This document shows, piece by piece, positions 1 through 12,285 of a stretch of 64,000 nt of DNA. Below the pieces are notes generated by a model that was not told the DNA's origin, did not search any database, and saw nothing but the letters and a program-made list of their open reading frames with translations. Every line of letters starts with the position of its first letter. The first letter of the stretch is position 1. The stretch is from Pleodorina starrii (lineage: Eukaryota; Chlorophyta; Chlorophyceae; Chlamydomonadales; Volvocaceae). The DNA lies in assembly GCA_030267565.1 (NCBI GenBank), contig BRXU01000005.1, positions 2,143,501 to 2,207,500 on the forward strand. The letters are read 5' to 3'. The translations under genes were made by a program, and so were the position numbers.

Positions 1-3000
1 TACGGCCGGCTGGAGCCGGGAGAAGGCGCGGGCTCGGCCGCCGGCACGGGCGCCGGCGGATGTGCATCGGAGAGGAAGCGCACGTCGCGCGTGCCGCCTC
101 CGACGCCTGAGGAGGAGGAGGTGGGGCTGTCCGGTGAGACCAGCGGCCCCGCCGCCGCGGCACTGAAACGGCGGCGGGCCGCCGTCGCGCCGCCGTCGCT
201 GGGCCGCAACCTCGGCTGCGGCATCGGCGGCTGCTGCGGCAACGGAGCGGCAGCGAAGCCGTCTTGCATGGCCTCCTCGCCGCCAGCGGTTCTCCTGCGG
301 CCGCCGCCGCCGCCGCCGCCGTCGCCGCCCGTCGCCGCCAGCGCCTCCAGCAGGCTGAGCGCGACGCCGGCGTGCAGCGGCGGGAGGCCGAGCGCCTCCG
401 TCAGCTGCGCCAGCGCTTCCTGCTGCTGCAGCCGCCGAAGGTGCTGCCGCTGCTGCTGCTCCTGCCGCTGCTGTAACGCCAGCGCCTCCTCCTCTAGCAG
501 CCGCCGAAACAGCGAATCAAGCAACACCTGCCGCTGCAGCTCATTGAGTCCCAAAAGCTCTCGCCCCGCCGCCAGGGGGTCGGCTGGCGCCGCCGTCGCC
601 GCCGCGCCGGCGGCGGCGGCGGCAAAACTAGCACACCGCCGGCTCGGCGCCGCCGCCGGCGGCGCGTAAGCCGCCGACTCGCGGCGATGCGGCCAGGGTG
701 CGCTGCGCGAGGGCGCGAAGTGGCTGGCGCCGGCGGCGCCGGCCGCACTGCCGTACCGAGCGGGCGCCGCTGGCTGGGCGTGCCAGCGCCTGGGCGAGCT
801 GTAACACTCCGCCGCGGCAGCGGCGGCGGCGGCGCCGCCGCCATAGTTGGCGCGCATGACGCGATCATTCACCTGCACCTCCGCCTCGCCCATCGCCATG
901 TCAAACTCCGGAACCTCGACCCCCTGGGAAGCGTCTGTACGTGGCGGCGGCGGCGGCTCCATCGCGCGCCGTCGCTTCGTCGCCGGCGATGTGTACGGCG
1001 CAGCGGTGCCGTAGCCCGGCTCCAGCTTGGCGGCTCGAAGGCCGTCGTCGCGCGCCATGGCCGAGTGAGAGGCGGGCTCCGCGCCCGCCGGAACGCCCGC
1101 CATCTCTTCCTCCGCCAGCGCCTCCCAAGCAGATCGCTTGGCGTTGGGACGGAGCTTTACTTGCTGCTGCTGCGGCGGCGGCGGCGAGGAGGACGCCGGC
1201 TGTTGCTGCTGCTGCTGCAGCTCGCGCGCGGCGACGGCAAGCACGGACCGGGCGTCGTACAAGTGTCGTACACCGTACAGCACATTTCCGGCATCGTACG
1301 GCAGGCTGTCGTCCTCTGCGTGGCCGTTGTCGCCGACGTGGCGCGGGTCCGCGAGGAGGCCGTCGCCGCGGGCCGGCGGCGGCAGGGGCAGCGGCGGCGG
1401 GCGGCGGGGGCCTACGGGTACGAACAGTACGGCGCGACGCCGTGGCGGCAGCAGGCTGGCGGGCTCGATGGCAGTGGCCGCATCAGAAGGGGACCGCTTC
1501 ATTTCCTTGAGGCCCTCGTCCCCAGCTGCCGTATCCATGGGCACTGCACGGGTGGATGCACGGCAGGAAATACATGTTAAAAACCCCCGGTTACATTCCG
1601 GCATGCAGCAGCTCCCGTGTGCGTAGCTTTTATTGATTCATTTCCGTCCCTCCTTCACGGCTGTGTCTACCCTCTATTTGTCCTTGTGCCCGCGTGTCGC
1701 GTGCAGACGTGTGTAAACGCGAGTTAGCGACGGGCGAAGTCACTCAGCCAGTACGACAACCTACCTGTACGACACCAGGCCGTCGTGTACCGGCCGCCGT
1801 GGCCCTGTGGTGCCGGCAGCAGCGACGGCGGCGGTGGCGGCGGCCGCCGCGCCGCGTAATGCCGCGGCTCCAGCGAGCCCTCTGCGGCTGCGGCTGCCGC
1901 CATATCCCGAAGGGGAGGCTCCGGAACCAGCCAATCCGGCGCGGCCGCAGCCCCCGGCAGCGACACCAGCCGCCGTACGGGACCAGCCCGCTCCAGGTAA
2001 GGACTGCTGGAACTCCGAGTCAGCAGCACCGGCGACGAACCGCCGCCGCCGCCGCCGCTGACGCCCGCTGCGATGATGTCGGGTCCGACTGCGGCGGCAG
2101 CGGCGCGCACGGCACGGCGGCGGGCGGCTGGGGAGGCGGAGCCGGACGCAGCAGCGGCAGCGGCGGCGGCGGCGGAGTTAGGCTCGACGGGAGTCGACTC
2201 CGGCTCGCCCGGGCTGGTAGGGCTCTGCGTCTGGTGACGTGGGTGGTGGTGGCGGTGGGGCGGATATTGGGGTGGTGGAGCTTCCGCCGATGGTGGGAGT
2301 AACAGTGTGGTCAGCTCTGAGGGGAACCGCTGGGAGTCTTCGGCGGGGGGTTGCAGGCCAGGGGGGCTGCCGGGCGCGGGCGGGCCTCCCTTGGGGTTGT
2401 TGTTTTGCGGCCTGTGGGGTTTTAGGGTTTAAGGGTTTTGGGCGGGAACGGCCGTGGGGGGGGCCAGGTGAGGGTGGGCAATGAGTGCGGGGTGCCTCGA
2501 AGGTATGGCGAGGTGGGGGCGGTGATACAGGGCGGATGGGGCCCGGAGTGTGGTGGTGTCTGGTGTGGTGTGGGGCGCCGAATGGTGAAAGGCGGCAGGC
2601 GGCATGCTGCGGTGTGCGGCACGTGCTGTGACGTAGCGTGCTGCGGTAGCGGTGCACGTCACGCGGCGGCCTGTCATGTGGCCTCATGTGGCGAAGACGC
2701 GGCGCGAAGCGGCGCGGCTTGCAACATGTGACGTTCCGGTCAGTCAGGTTGGACGTATCAGCCGCCAACATTCACCCTTTACCGTAATTTTTAGTCCTGA
2801 GCCCGCTGCAAAACCCACAACACAGAAGGTGTCCCACCCACCTGCCGAGTGATCCCAACTGATGGGTGGTTGACTGTACGGCGGCCAGGGATGACGTCGC
2901 CAACGCCCCCGAGCGCCGCTTGTCGCCCGGTTGACCCTCGACCGCCGCTGCGCCCGTGGGCGATAACACCGTTGGCGCACCAGCCGCCACCAGCCCAAAA

Positions 3001-4276
3001 GGCTGTGGCGCCGGCTGAGGGCCCGGCTGCTGCTGCGAGGTCTGGTGCTGCTGCTGCCCGCCCTGCTTCTTAGGCGCGGACGACTTGGGGGCTGGCTGAA
3101 GGCGGTAGCGAGGCAGCGGCGGCGGCGGCGGCGGCGCCGGGCCGCGGGTGCCGGGCGTTTGCGGCTGCGTCTCAGCGTCGCCGACACCGGAGCTTAACGC
3201 GCCGGCGCCGCCGCCACTGCCGCCCCGGCCGTGGATAGCGGCGCGACTGGCCTTGTTGCGCTGCCGCTCCTCCTTGAACTTGAGCAACAGGGCGGGGATG
3301 GTCGTGGCTGCGGTTTCGGGGCGGCGTGATAAAGCAGGCACAGGGTGATGGCTTTGGTGATGGGGCCTGGCTGGCTGCTGTTTCCCGGCATGCGGGGTGG
3401 TGATGGTGGTAGGGTGGTCCGGAAAGGCAGAGGAGCGCTACCGGTAGTCGCAGGACCGCAGGGACGGCCGACGGCGAAGGGCTGGAGTGGAAAGCCGGGC
3501 TAGCTGGGACTGTTGGGAGAAGCCCGGGTGCCGCTGGCGTCTCCTGACGCGGCCCGAGACCAGTTCGCGCGCGCGGCATGGAAGTGTGATGTTGACTCCT
3601 CACGGCGGGGTACACAGCAGGCAAGAGGCCGGGGGGCGGGCCGGAATCAAACACATGGCAAAACTGACCGCATAGCTCGTCCCATTCCGCCTTGTAATCG
3701 TCGAGTGGGAAGTTGCATACTGCCTCCTTGTTGTACTTGCATATGCATGCGCGGTCGAAAACGCGAGCGGCCTCCTCTTCCGTGTTATAGTCGCCAAGCG
3801 TGACTGTCCTGCCGCCATGTGAGATCTGTTGTGCTCAAGGCCCAAGGCGTTTGGACAGGCGTTTGGAAGGCGGCGTGGAGGGAGGAGGTTGGTGAGGCGG
3901 GCGCCGATGGGAAGAGTGAATGTTTCTCGTGAGCGTCTGATTGTATATTATACGCCAGGGTCATGCAGAGGAGGCTTTTAAAGCAAACGGTGGAAATGTA
4001 GCGCAAGACGTGGCGACTGCAACGTATAAAACTGCAAAGTCCAAAAATAACCCGGTAGCGACACCTACCCGCTGGATAGAGACGCACCAATTACACTTCA
4101 ACACATCGGCAACTAGTTGGAATAGCAATGTCGGATAAACATTTGCAGGAAAGGCAACTGGTCGTTGCGAAGCGCATTACCTGTGCCCGCCACTTGCTGG
4201 TCGGCTTATACAACGTGACGCCCTTATACAATGAATGACGACTAGATGCCTTCGCCACAAGAGCTAACGCCTCCAT
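1..4276 (-). CDS. AP2-domain transcription factor, partial (3' end beyond left edge)
   Basis: Probable nuclear DNA-binding regulator. Exon 4276(or ~4350)-4181 carries the first half of an AP2 domain (YKGVTLYKPTSKWRAQ) and ends CAG|GTAATG. It joins in phase to exon 3825-3669, which gives ISHGGRTVTLGDYNTEEEAA, then RVFDRA and NFPLDDYK; these are the YRG and RAYD elements of the fold. A phase-1 GTCAGT donor then leads to exon 3307-2842 (charged KFKEERQRNK, then Pro/Gln-rich). Exon ~2235-1765 (Ala/Gly/Ser-rich) ends in phase 1 and joins exon 1543-1 exactly in frame. That last exon is stop-free to the window edge and has poly-Gln/Ala/Gly tracts, a TKRRRAM NLS-like site and a Leu/Gln-rich helical stretch near 560-400. 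The join between 2842 and ~2235 is not in phase with the donor I prefer, so a small exon or another donor (GCC|GTACAG near 2885) may be used. Start uncertain: ATG 4276 lies only about 15 codons before the domain, and an acceptor at ~4351 suggests an upstream exon. AP2 identity is secure; the full exon chain less so. Confidence 0.82.
2236..2841 (-). other. Intron of the AP2 gene with telomere-like motif
   Basis: Sequence between two coding exons of the AP2 gene. Around 2415-2445 it contains GGGGTTTTAGGGTTTAAGGG, a degenerate run of the TTTTAGGG unit used by Chlamydomonas-type telomeres. Elsewhere it is G-rich or low complexity with no coherent frame. Confidence 0.5.
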
Positions 4277-4351
4277 TGTCCGCTTGCGTCTCAACCGGAC
4301 GAGCAGTTGATAATGTGCGCCTGCAAGGTGCGAGGTTTTTCTCCGTCTCAC

Positions 4352-5500
4352 TGCAATAGCTCAGGCCTACAGAATCATATGCAGATGGCGAAACCGCTAA
4401 ATTGTATAGCATCACGTCTGCCCTGGTTGCCATGGACGAGAACCCAGTGAGCGGACCTCCCGCGACCGTGTATGCAGGGCCCCACAGCCAGCATTACGAG
4501 TCAAACAGATTGTTAGCAAATCCTGGCAACAGGACACGAACGACAGGCGGAAGTACACGGAAACCAGTCCTGCTGTTTCAGGACGTATCACGAGGAACGC
4601 CTAATTGGCCGCACGGTCGGGATCGTTAGCCTTATGCTTGTTTGCTTGCATCAAACGCACAGCGCAGGAAACGCAGCATACCTTGGACAAGGGGTGCTGA
4701 AGGCCGCGAGCAATGGCAGCTGAACCCTTCACGCCGAGAGCTTCATGACATACGTTGGTCGTCGCGTCAATTTTCAGGTTACTGAGGCTTCTGTATGCGG
4801 GATGAAGCTGGAGTTATCCACAGCGCAAGTCCTTGTCTGCGATGACGCCGGTTGCCGGGCTTGCTTTGTATGCTAGTTCCAATGCAATGGAGAACTTTAT
4901 ATTTAATTTGTCTCCTGCTGTGTATAACATGAAATAGCACGAGCGTGAATTGACCAGATACCTAAAAGGTGACGAGAAACTACGACTCTCCAGTTGTACT
5001 ACTTTAACGTTCGCGGTCGAACACCTGAATGTTGGTGCTTTACTTTTCTACATGCAGTAAAATTTAATCTATCTATTATATAAATTATCTTAGTATGCAT
5101 GTATCGTTGTTGGAAGAAGCTCCTGGCCTTGACCGGTGATGAGCCTCAACGGGAAGCCCCACAAACAAGCACTCGCAAGTGCCCTGCACTTTTTTCATCA
5201 TTACAATAATATTTTATTACCTTACGTTGCTTTGCCAAACAGCAGAAGCTTTTCCCCAGGATATAAGAGGGCACCGGTGCCATTGATGCTTCGGGGACTT
5301 GTTTTTTCAAAATTCGGCTATTTCATTATGAGCAGATAACAACCAGGGAGATTAACATGAAGCACGGTCACACTTTATGGCCGATACGGGAGGTGCAACT
5401 CAATACATGACGGCAGTTCCCAGAGGAGGGTAGGACAGACTCTCCGGGAGTGACATCTGAAGGGTGGCCGTTGTCGCAGCATCTGCTGCCGATGCAATTG
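4352..5500. other. Upstream region of AP2 gene, no gene seen
   Basis: No convincing coding frame. The stretch near 5050-5100 is AT-rich (TATTATATAAATTATC). It could hold promoter elements or a 5' exon for the minus-strand AP2 gene, but nothing decisive is visible. Confidence 0.4.
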
Positions 5501-5509
5501 CCAACTGTC

Positions 5510-5665
5510 GTTGACGACCCCGCCAGGGACATCTTCAACTGCTGGAGCTGACCCCGCCCGTGCAATTGGAACTGTGGGAGCCGACCCCAGCCGTGCATTT
5601 GCAACTGCTGGAGCCGGCCCCAGCCGTGTCAGTACAACTGCTGGAGCCGGCCCCACCCCGGGACA
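5510..5665. repeat. Minisatellite, ~30-bp degenerate unit
   Basis: Four to five imperfect copies containing CAACTGCTGGAGC followed by a GACCCC/GGCCCC block. The array resembles the ones at 6.4, 19.1 and 20.5 kb in alternating an AT-richer core with a C-rich GACCCCGCC-like block. Confidence 0.75.
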
Positions 5666-5975
5666 GTGCCGGAGGCCTCGCTCTGTCACTTGCCTTAACA
5701 ACGCTTAACACCGCTCCCCCGCTTTTCCCCGTGTCCCACAAACGCGTGTCTCAGCAATCAAGCTTCCGAGGCTTCCGTATGCGGCCTGCAGCCGAGCTTT
5801 TAGGAGACCGTACAATACTGTATTACTGCTCGGAGCAGTTCGGCGCTGCCCTGGCAGCTCGCCCCCGAAAGCTCTAGCGCTCATTTCTTGTCGCGGGCCT
5901 GCTTCAAGCGTCCAAGTATTGGTAAGGAATAGAACGTAGGATACATGACATGACAGCGGCGTTGCGTAAGCAGGC

Positions 5976-6105
5976 TATTCAGTCAAATGTCTGGTAAAGC
6001 CCGTCTGCGCACCATTGGTTCACTTGGCACAATCGGCCCCTATTCAGTCAAATGTCTGGTAAAGCCCGTCTGCGCACCATTGGTTCACTTGGCACAATCG
6101 GCCCC
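5976..6105. repeat. Perfect 65-bp tandem duplication
   Basis: Two head-to-tail copies, 5976-6040 and 6041-6105, each beginning TATTCAGTCAAATGTC and ending AATCGGCCCC, identical by eye. Identity implies a recent duplication, or an assembly error. Confidence 0.9.
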
Positions 6106-6424
6106 AAGGCGACCACTATTGCATACTAGGTGCATGCTATAGTGAGCTTGGGTGTTGAAAACCTGGAACGCCTTCACCTGGCCGTGCGTCAAGCGGCTGT
6201 TCGAGTCCTGAGACGTGGGAACAAAGCTAGCTAGTAAAGTAGCAAGACGGAGCAGGAGCTACAGTGTGTGTAATGACCATTCTTCATCACCGGTGGCGGA
6301 TTGGTCAGTGTTGGTCAGGTTTGGTTGGAGTAGGCCTTATTGCGTTGGCCAAGACCGCCGGCGCCAGCAGAACCCTGACTAGTGCACAGCGCATTGCAGC
6401 ATTCTGAGGCAGCCATACCAGTGA

Positions 6425-6600
6425 CATCTGCAAGTGTCGCAGCAGACCCGCCAGGGACATCTTCAACTGTCGCAGGCGACCCCGCCGGGAACATCTGCAA
6501 GTGTCGCAGGCGACCCCGCCAGGAACATCTTCAACTATCACAGCAGACCCGCCAGGGACATCTGAGCTAGCAACGGCGACCCCGTCAGGGCAATCCTGCG
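6425..6600. repeat. Minisatellite, ~32-33-bp unit with GACCCCGCC
   Basis: Five imperfect copies of a unit running roughly GCGACCCCGCCAGGAACATC then TTCAACTGTCGCAG. The C-rich block matches the neighbouring array at 5.5 kb and, more loosely, those at 19.1 and 20.5 kb. Confidence 0.8.
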
Positions 6601-8075
6601 ACAACGCCCTTGTGACATCTGAAGCCCGTTCCTACCCTCGAGGAGCTCCGTTCCCAGTCGTCGGCTCGTCGGCCGCATTTGCTCTAATCACCTTATACGG
6701 GTTTGTTGTGCATTGTTGAGGCCTGCGCTCCTGACGCATAGCAGGCGACGGCCCGCCAGGCCAGCGGTTCTTAAGGGAAAGCGCACACCACCGCCTCTGT
6801 TAGTGAATACGCAGGCCGCATATGCACTTTTCTCTAAGAATGGATAGAGATTTGAAACAAAAATATACAAATACATAAATATAAGCTGGAAAGGTAAGCA
6901 ACTTGCACCGGGATTATGATAGACCGAAATCCGCGCCCATCCAGGACTACTACAAAATGATGATAGGCTAACAGGCCTATAATTTCAATTAGAAGTACGA
7001 ATTGAGTGTGCGACTTTTCAAATGGTTGATGGGTGGGATCGGAACGTAGTCTAGAGGGTTAAGATAAGAAACCTTTTACCTTTCTCATGTCAGGGAAACA
7101 TTGACACCTTTTCTGCGCCATACGATTTATATTGCTGCAAATATGAGCTCCATACATTCATTGGCAATGTATACATATATGTAACCACTGTTTGCAGAGG
7201 TTTGCAGCTATGCTAACTGTGTCTAGGTTCTGGCGGGAATCGCCACGACTGCAATCTTGAGCATCAGGCCTCAAATCTTGCAAACCTCAACTAGCGAATG
7301 ATCGAAAAACGTTTAGACATCTGCTGAATTGTAGCACATGACTTCATGTGGGGAATCAGTTGACGCGTTTGGTGCCCACAGCTGCTCACAGAAATAGCCC
7401 AACCACGTCGTTAGCAGGGCGGTGACCTGGGCTTGCCCTCGACCAGAAATTGTCTTCAGCTGGCAATTTCGGGGTGCAAAGCCCTTAAGAAGGGGCTTTG
7501 GACACTTCAATGCGCTCAGTGAAACACCCACGTTGTGCATAGTCGACAGCAAATATGCCGTACACGCATATCCTAGCTAAATGGGTTGAGGGTGGTGGGA
7601 AGGGTGGGCTAAGTGGTGCCAGTGATTCGGCCGGAAGACTTCCTTTTGAAATATGATCCGAAGAGCGTTCCCTTTTCACCCCGCCTAATTTTAGCACACA
7701 TCTGTAAGCACCTTGACTTCAGAGCACGGAGCGACTTTGTCTGACTCCTACCTTCAGGTGACCTCATGCACAAAAAAACATATGAAAGGATGCAGGCTTT
7801 TTATTTTACAACTCACTCACGCACACATCCACCTCGTTGATTTACGACATGTTCAGGCATGTTCCGCCCGTTTGCGACAGGTCGCGACGGACCGGCCTTC
7901 GACGCGCTATTAGGGGCCGGCTTTTGTACTTCATAAGACGTCGCCTTGACAGATCTCGTCTTTTTCAAACGCTGTCGCCAATGCAACAATCCGACGCTTC
8001 AATTCACTATATGCTGACCGCGCGGACGGATTTCATCATGTCTGGCAGGAGGCGCACCTGGCCCTTTCAGCTTCC
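6601..8075. other. Non-coding region, nothing recognised
   Basis: Base composition is close to neutral and all frames are short. No tRNA, rRNA or recognisable transposon terminus was seen. Confidence 0.4.
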
Positions 8076-8079
8076 TCCT

Positions 8080-8690
8080 TGGCAGGTACACTGTGAATGG
8101 AGGCACGATGGCTGGCCGTGTCGCTTGGGGAGTATCTCAAAAGTGCGCACGCATGTACAGGCAGAAAAGTCTCAGCTTTAAAGGAGCGGTTGGCAACGGT
8201 TGGGAGCACGGGCGTCTTAGTGTCCAAACCAGCGGTCCACCCATTATTGGGCGGGGAGCAACCAGGCGTGCATATCATGAAGTATGAGCGCTGGATGGGC
8301 TTGTCTGATGCAAGGGCGGAGGCTGTTAGGTGGCCGTCGCATGCGGGTGTTTTGAACGATCCCACACTCGGCGCATCTTAAGCTGGTGCAGTTTGGGTCG
8401 TGTTGCTGGGCGCTTGAGGCGAGCAGGACGCACAGGGGCAGACGCCATGTCCCCGGGGGGCAAACCGTCAAAGGGTCTGTCGCTGCGTGTTTCGAAACTG
8501 GAAAGATGAGGGATGAGAAGCATGTGCTTTTGGACTGTCCAGCTTACCGGTACCGTATATTGGCATTCGTGTAGAGAAGGTTTTCCCATCAGGACGTTAC
8601 CGTATGCTGGAGGACATGAATAATAGGGACCCTGCCTGTTTTGCAAAGACGCTGCATCGCATCTCAAGTGTGCCTTTTAGACATTAGCCA
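8080..8690 (+). pseudogene. Decayed LINE retrotransposon ORF2, 3' end
   Basis: The region translates in pieces to the C-terminal tail typical of L1-like plant/algal LINE polymerases. About 8500-8570 gives DEKHVLLDCPAYRYRILAF, the HxxxxCP knuckle-like motif. In another frame, about 8577-8685 gives MLEDMNNRDPACFAKTLHRI then a short end and a stop, the usual 'dp..vA.fv..c..R' ending. Just upstream, about 8097-8380, is open with a compatible composition. At least one frameshift and one in-frame stop separate the pieces, so it is a dead 5'-truncated copy. Identification rests on motif memory, not alignment. Confidence 0.5.
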
Positions 8691-11075
8691 GTCTTCTTCT
8701 CCTGCCCATGCGTGTTGTTACGGTAACGTTGCACTTTTCGGCATTCTAAACCCTTCGTTGGGCCCACGCCTCATGCGGAAAGTTGCTCGGGTATGGGGGT
8801 TACGCGCCCCACAACACACAGGTGCACCCCAAGGGGGGCATTGGTGTTACCGTATGACAGGCAGGCGTGTGACTGCCCAGAAACGGTTTCGGCTCCAACA
8901 CGCGTACGGGAAACCATTGCAGAACCTACCCCACGCACAGCCTGGACGGTAGTTACTATACACTACCGGTACCTCCAGGTCTAGGCCGCGCGTGCCGCAA
9001 TGGGCAATGCCCGGGTCCTTGCTTCCTGAACGGCCTTTTGGTCCGGCGGGAAGCACACGGCTGGCAGCTCGGCCCGTTGGCCAGACGGGGAGTAATAAGA
9101 ACGGCCCGGGGCGAGGGAACGCAACACAGTTACCGGGGAGGGCACAGGGCACAGCCCAAAGAGCGAAGGAGCTTCGACTCCGAGACACAGAGCCTCCCGG
9201 CAGCCAGCCAGTTTCTCCCGAAGGGGGGTATAAAGAAAATTTCGCGACGGCGTTAGTTAGCGAACGGACCGAAGGGGGGGGGGATGTGCCACTCACTCCA
9301 GCAGAGGCAGAGGCAGAGGCACCATGAACGCGTTCTCCGGGGGCTTGCCTGTTTGGGGGCTTTACTGGATGTACAGTGGTCCCTGTGTGCGTCTGACTGG
9401 AGCTCAGACCGGGGTCCGTCCATGACTCTGCGCTAGCGCTCGTTTTCCCCAAAGCCAGGGGTACAGTAGTTGGTCCCGACGCAGCCAACCGTAACTCCAG
9501 GAGCGGTGAACTTAGAGACTGGGCACTGGGCAGACCCGCTCTAGCTCGTTTCCCACCCTTTGAGGCCTTCTGGAGCGATGTGAAAGGAGTTGCAAGCTTG
9601 GAAGCCGTGCGGTGCTGCCGCCGGCAGCAATGACCAGCAACCCGCCCCCGCCGACAAGCGGCGGACACCTGTCGCGCGGCTCTGACCCTGGCGGCGATGC
9701 ATCGCTCTTTGAGTCCGGTTGTGGTGTAAACTGGCCGAACACCCCGCGGTGGTGGTTGCACGGCCACCTTCGGTAATGATGGCTCCATTCAGCAATGAAG
9801 TTGGACCTCGGCACGCCAGCAACTTTCCCAGTTCATGCCACATGTATGTATGTATATCCAAAGGGCGCCATAATTTGCGCGCTTACAGTGCGTTTTACAC
9901 TGTGTGTGCAGGAGGCCAAAGCACCCAACAGCCCGACGAAACGGCTGGGGCCGCGCGATGTGGCGCAATGCAAAACGAAAAATAAATGTTGCAAATCAAA
10001 ATATTTCTATATCCCGTTAAAGTCCGGAGCCGTCAAGTGTCAGGCCGCAGGCCCCGCAGAAACGGAATGCGGAGTACGTACACAGGTACCAATAACCTCG
10101 ACAGCGCAAGCAGGGCCTCTTCTGGTGCAGAATTCCTGTAACAAAAATGGAAATAGCAATAATATAGAGCAAGAACTAATCACCTCGACAGCGCGCAATA
10201 TTGCTCTGGAAGGTTAGGGTCTTAGGGAAAACCATATACCTAACAATTTCGTTACTGGTTCCATGAACATACAGGCTGAACACGAGCCAGATTCCATACA
10301 ATCAAGTAGGCTGTCGTCCGTCATGAGCCGCGCAGCTGAGAGCAAATTCGCTCGTCAATAGTTGTATGTGTACGGGAAAGTCAAATGCATATGTACAGTT
10401 TCTGCCGCTGTAGTTGCCCAGTCCCTGCTGTATTTCCTTGCGCGCCCGTTCCGGAAAGGCAGAACTCGAAAGACCCGACAGTGCACCGAATTCCAGGTGG
10501 CTTCGGCTCGGCTTCACAGCGTTCCCGCAGGTTCCCGTACATCGGTATCTTTCCCTCAGTCTGACAATTTGTTCCGACGGAGTGAGAGCCCATTAGCTCT
10601 ATATACCTCCATCATCAGCACGACTGAGGGATTCTTGTTGTGCCAACATAACTGTGATGTGATGTTGAGGCCCCAACACGACGCCGCGAGCGCGCGAGGG
10701 GGTCCGAAACTGGTGACGTATCCGAGTTTTGGGACCCATCATCCCAAGCAGGAAGCGACTTGCAGTGCGTGAATGAACAGACAAACCCTGCTGCAGGTAT
10801 TCGTGCCACATTGGTTGCTGACATCTGCCGTTGTTGCTACTGCTTTTACACCAATCGAGCTTTACTCCTTTCGGGCTTGCTTGTTGTCTGTTTCGTGACT
10901 GAGGGGTTACGGCAAGCTCCCGTTCCTTTTCTTTTCCTCGAGCGCCCTTCAGAGCATACGGTATGCCACACACGGCTCACGCAGACACGCGCACGAACGC
11001 ACGACTTCCCCCCCTCCCCCCATCACCAACGGCTCGCGACAGTGCTCCTGGAGAGTAGCACCTCGCTCCCCCCGC
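8691..11075. other. Gene-poor region, no supported gene
   Basis: A 313-codon minus-strand frame at 8847-9788 spans this region, but its composition is arbitrary and it overlaps a copy of a dispersed repeat box at ~9232-9280, so I do not call it. A run AGAGGCAGAGGCAGAGGC lies at ~9303. Nothing else was recognised. Confidence 0.35.
9232..9280 (+). repeat. Dispersed repeat box A (degenerate copy)
   Basis: Contains GACGGCGTTAG, a 4-bp TTAG duplication, then CGAACGGACC. It matches the core of the box found at 30.36, 33.34 and 51.07 kb and, inverted, at 11.08 and 42.08 kb. Confidence 0.7.
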
Positions 11076-11078
11076 CCC

Positions 11079-11135
11079 CCTAGGGTCCGTTCGCTAACGC
11101 CGTCTCCGTCTCCGCTGCGGTATTTTCTTTTTGGG
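11079..11135 (-). repeat. Dispersed repeat box A
   Basis: Reads GGTCCGTTCGCTAACGCCGT then CTCCGTCTCCGCTGCGGTAT and TTTCTTTT on the plus strand. This is almost identical to 42078-42125 and is the reverse complement of the copies at 30.36 and 33.34 kb. Confidence 0.85.
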
Positions 11136-11192
11136 CGGGGCCCCAGCGCGAAGCGCCCAGGGGGGCCCCGCCCTCTAGGATTGCCCATGTTC
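11130..11192. repeat. GC-rich imperfect palindrome, inverted copy at 23.43 kb
   Basis: Core GGGCGGGGCCCCAGCGCGAA followed by GCGCCCAGGGGGGCCCCGCCC can fold into a long GC hairpin. The same ~65 bp, with flanking CCAATCCTA / TAGGATTGCC, occurs inverted at about 23425-23495. It may be a transposon terminal structure. Confidence 0.75.
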
Positions 11193-11712
11193 CCGGAGCA
11201 ATCGTAGATTGCGGAGGGATTGCATACCCCAAAAAAAATCCGATGTCACAAAACGCACTCGTCTTTTGCGACTTCTGGCCACCGAAATTTCCAGGAATCA
11301 GCATTCTATATTATTGATGGCTGCCTCCGTGTCGGAGAGCCAGGCACGCCCACGTCGCAGCCATTCAAAGGCTCCATGGACGAGCGACCCACCGGCGCGC
11401 GACCAGAACGCCTCCAATGAAGTCTTTCAATTGCAGTCAATGCCGAATTGTAAACAACGTGCATTGCACGATGCGGCGCGACCTCAGGCGCCGGTCGCAA
11501 TACATTCACAAACGGATAGCGACCTGAGAGGGTAACTTCAGCAAATATGTACGCCGGCACATAAACAAACATGACATGGAATTATGTTGCATAAGAAAGC
11601 TTCACAAAAGCTCAGTATCAGATGGGTCGCAGCCGGCAGCGGTTGCAACTGGTTCAATGGCCGTAAGCGAAACGGCATACAATCAGTACTACTGACATCC
11701 CGCTAGGGCATG

Positions 11713-12285
11713 CTATAAGCGCGGCTTCACCGATGGGGTGTCGGTGGTACGACGACGCTTATGATGACGCTCATGACAGCGAAACGCCAAGCATCCGGTG
11801 CCAAACTGCATTCGGACAAAGCAGACGCCTGCGACAACATTTAGTATAGTGGCAAACTGGGGCCCAGGGCGTACAGTGCTCGTCACACTCATCCTCGGAG
11901 CTATGTCGCACCTGTTGTCAATGAGCGGGACCATGCGGCTTCTGGAAACGAGGCAACACAACACCTTGCCACGCCTCAACATCGCTAGTCGGAATGACTG
12001 AGCCGCGCGCCAGTCGTTGTCGAATGCCACATCGGAGAGACCGGCAGCAGCCAGCGGGAGGCAGAAGGACCGCTTAATAGTAAGCACGCGCAGCTGCTCA
12101 GGAGGCACTCGAGGGCTTACTGGGCCTAGGGCGGGACCAAACAAGGAAGGCATGCCACCCCCGGGAAGGTATGCCAACCCCTCCAGCAGGAAGTCGAGGA
12201 CCGTTGCCAAACACCGAGATGGGAAGACAAGGCTTGGGCCTGCGGCTGCCGGGCAACAGCCCCACACGTCAAGTAACAGAGCCAC
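11713..12285 (-). CDS. Hypothetical open frame (190 codons), doubtful
   Basis: The frame has a mixed amino-acid composition unlike the surrounding repeat translations: hydrophobic blocks (VLTIKRSFCLPLAAAGLSDV) and a basic tail (HERHHKRRR). There is no recognised motif. Upstream it merges into G-rich repeat sequence, and no splice partners were found. It could be a transposon-derived or chance frame. Confidence 0.22.
   Translation of the reverse strand: MALLLDVWGCCPAAAGPSLVFPSRCLATVLDFLLEGLAYLPGGGMPSLFGPALGPVSPRVPPEQLRVLTIKRSFCLPLAAAGLSDVAFDNDWRAAQSFRLAMLRRGKVLCCLVSRSRMVPLIDNRCDIAPRMSVTSTVRPGPQFATILNVVAGVCFVRMQFGTGCLAFRCHERHHKRRRTTDTPSVKPRL

Noticed and set aside
8847..9788. 313-codon minus-strand frame
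   Set aside because: Arbitrary composition, overlaps a dispersed repeat copy, no motif recognised.
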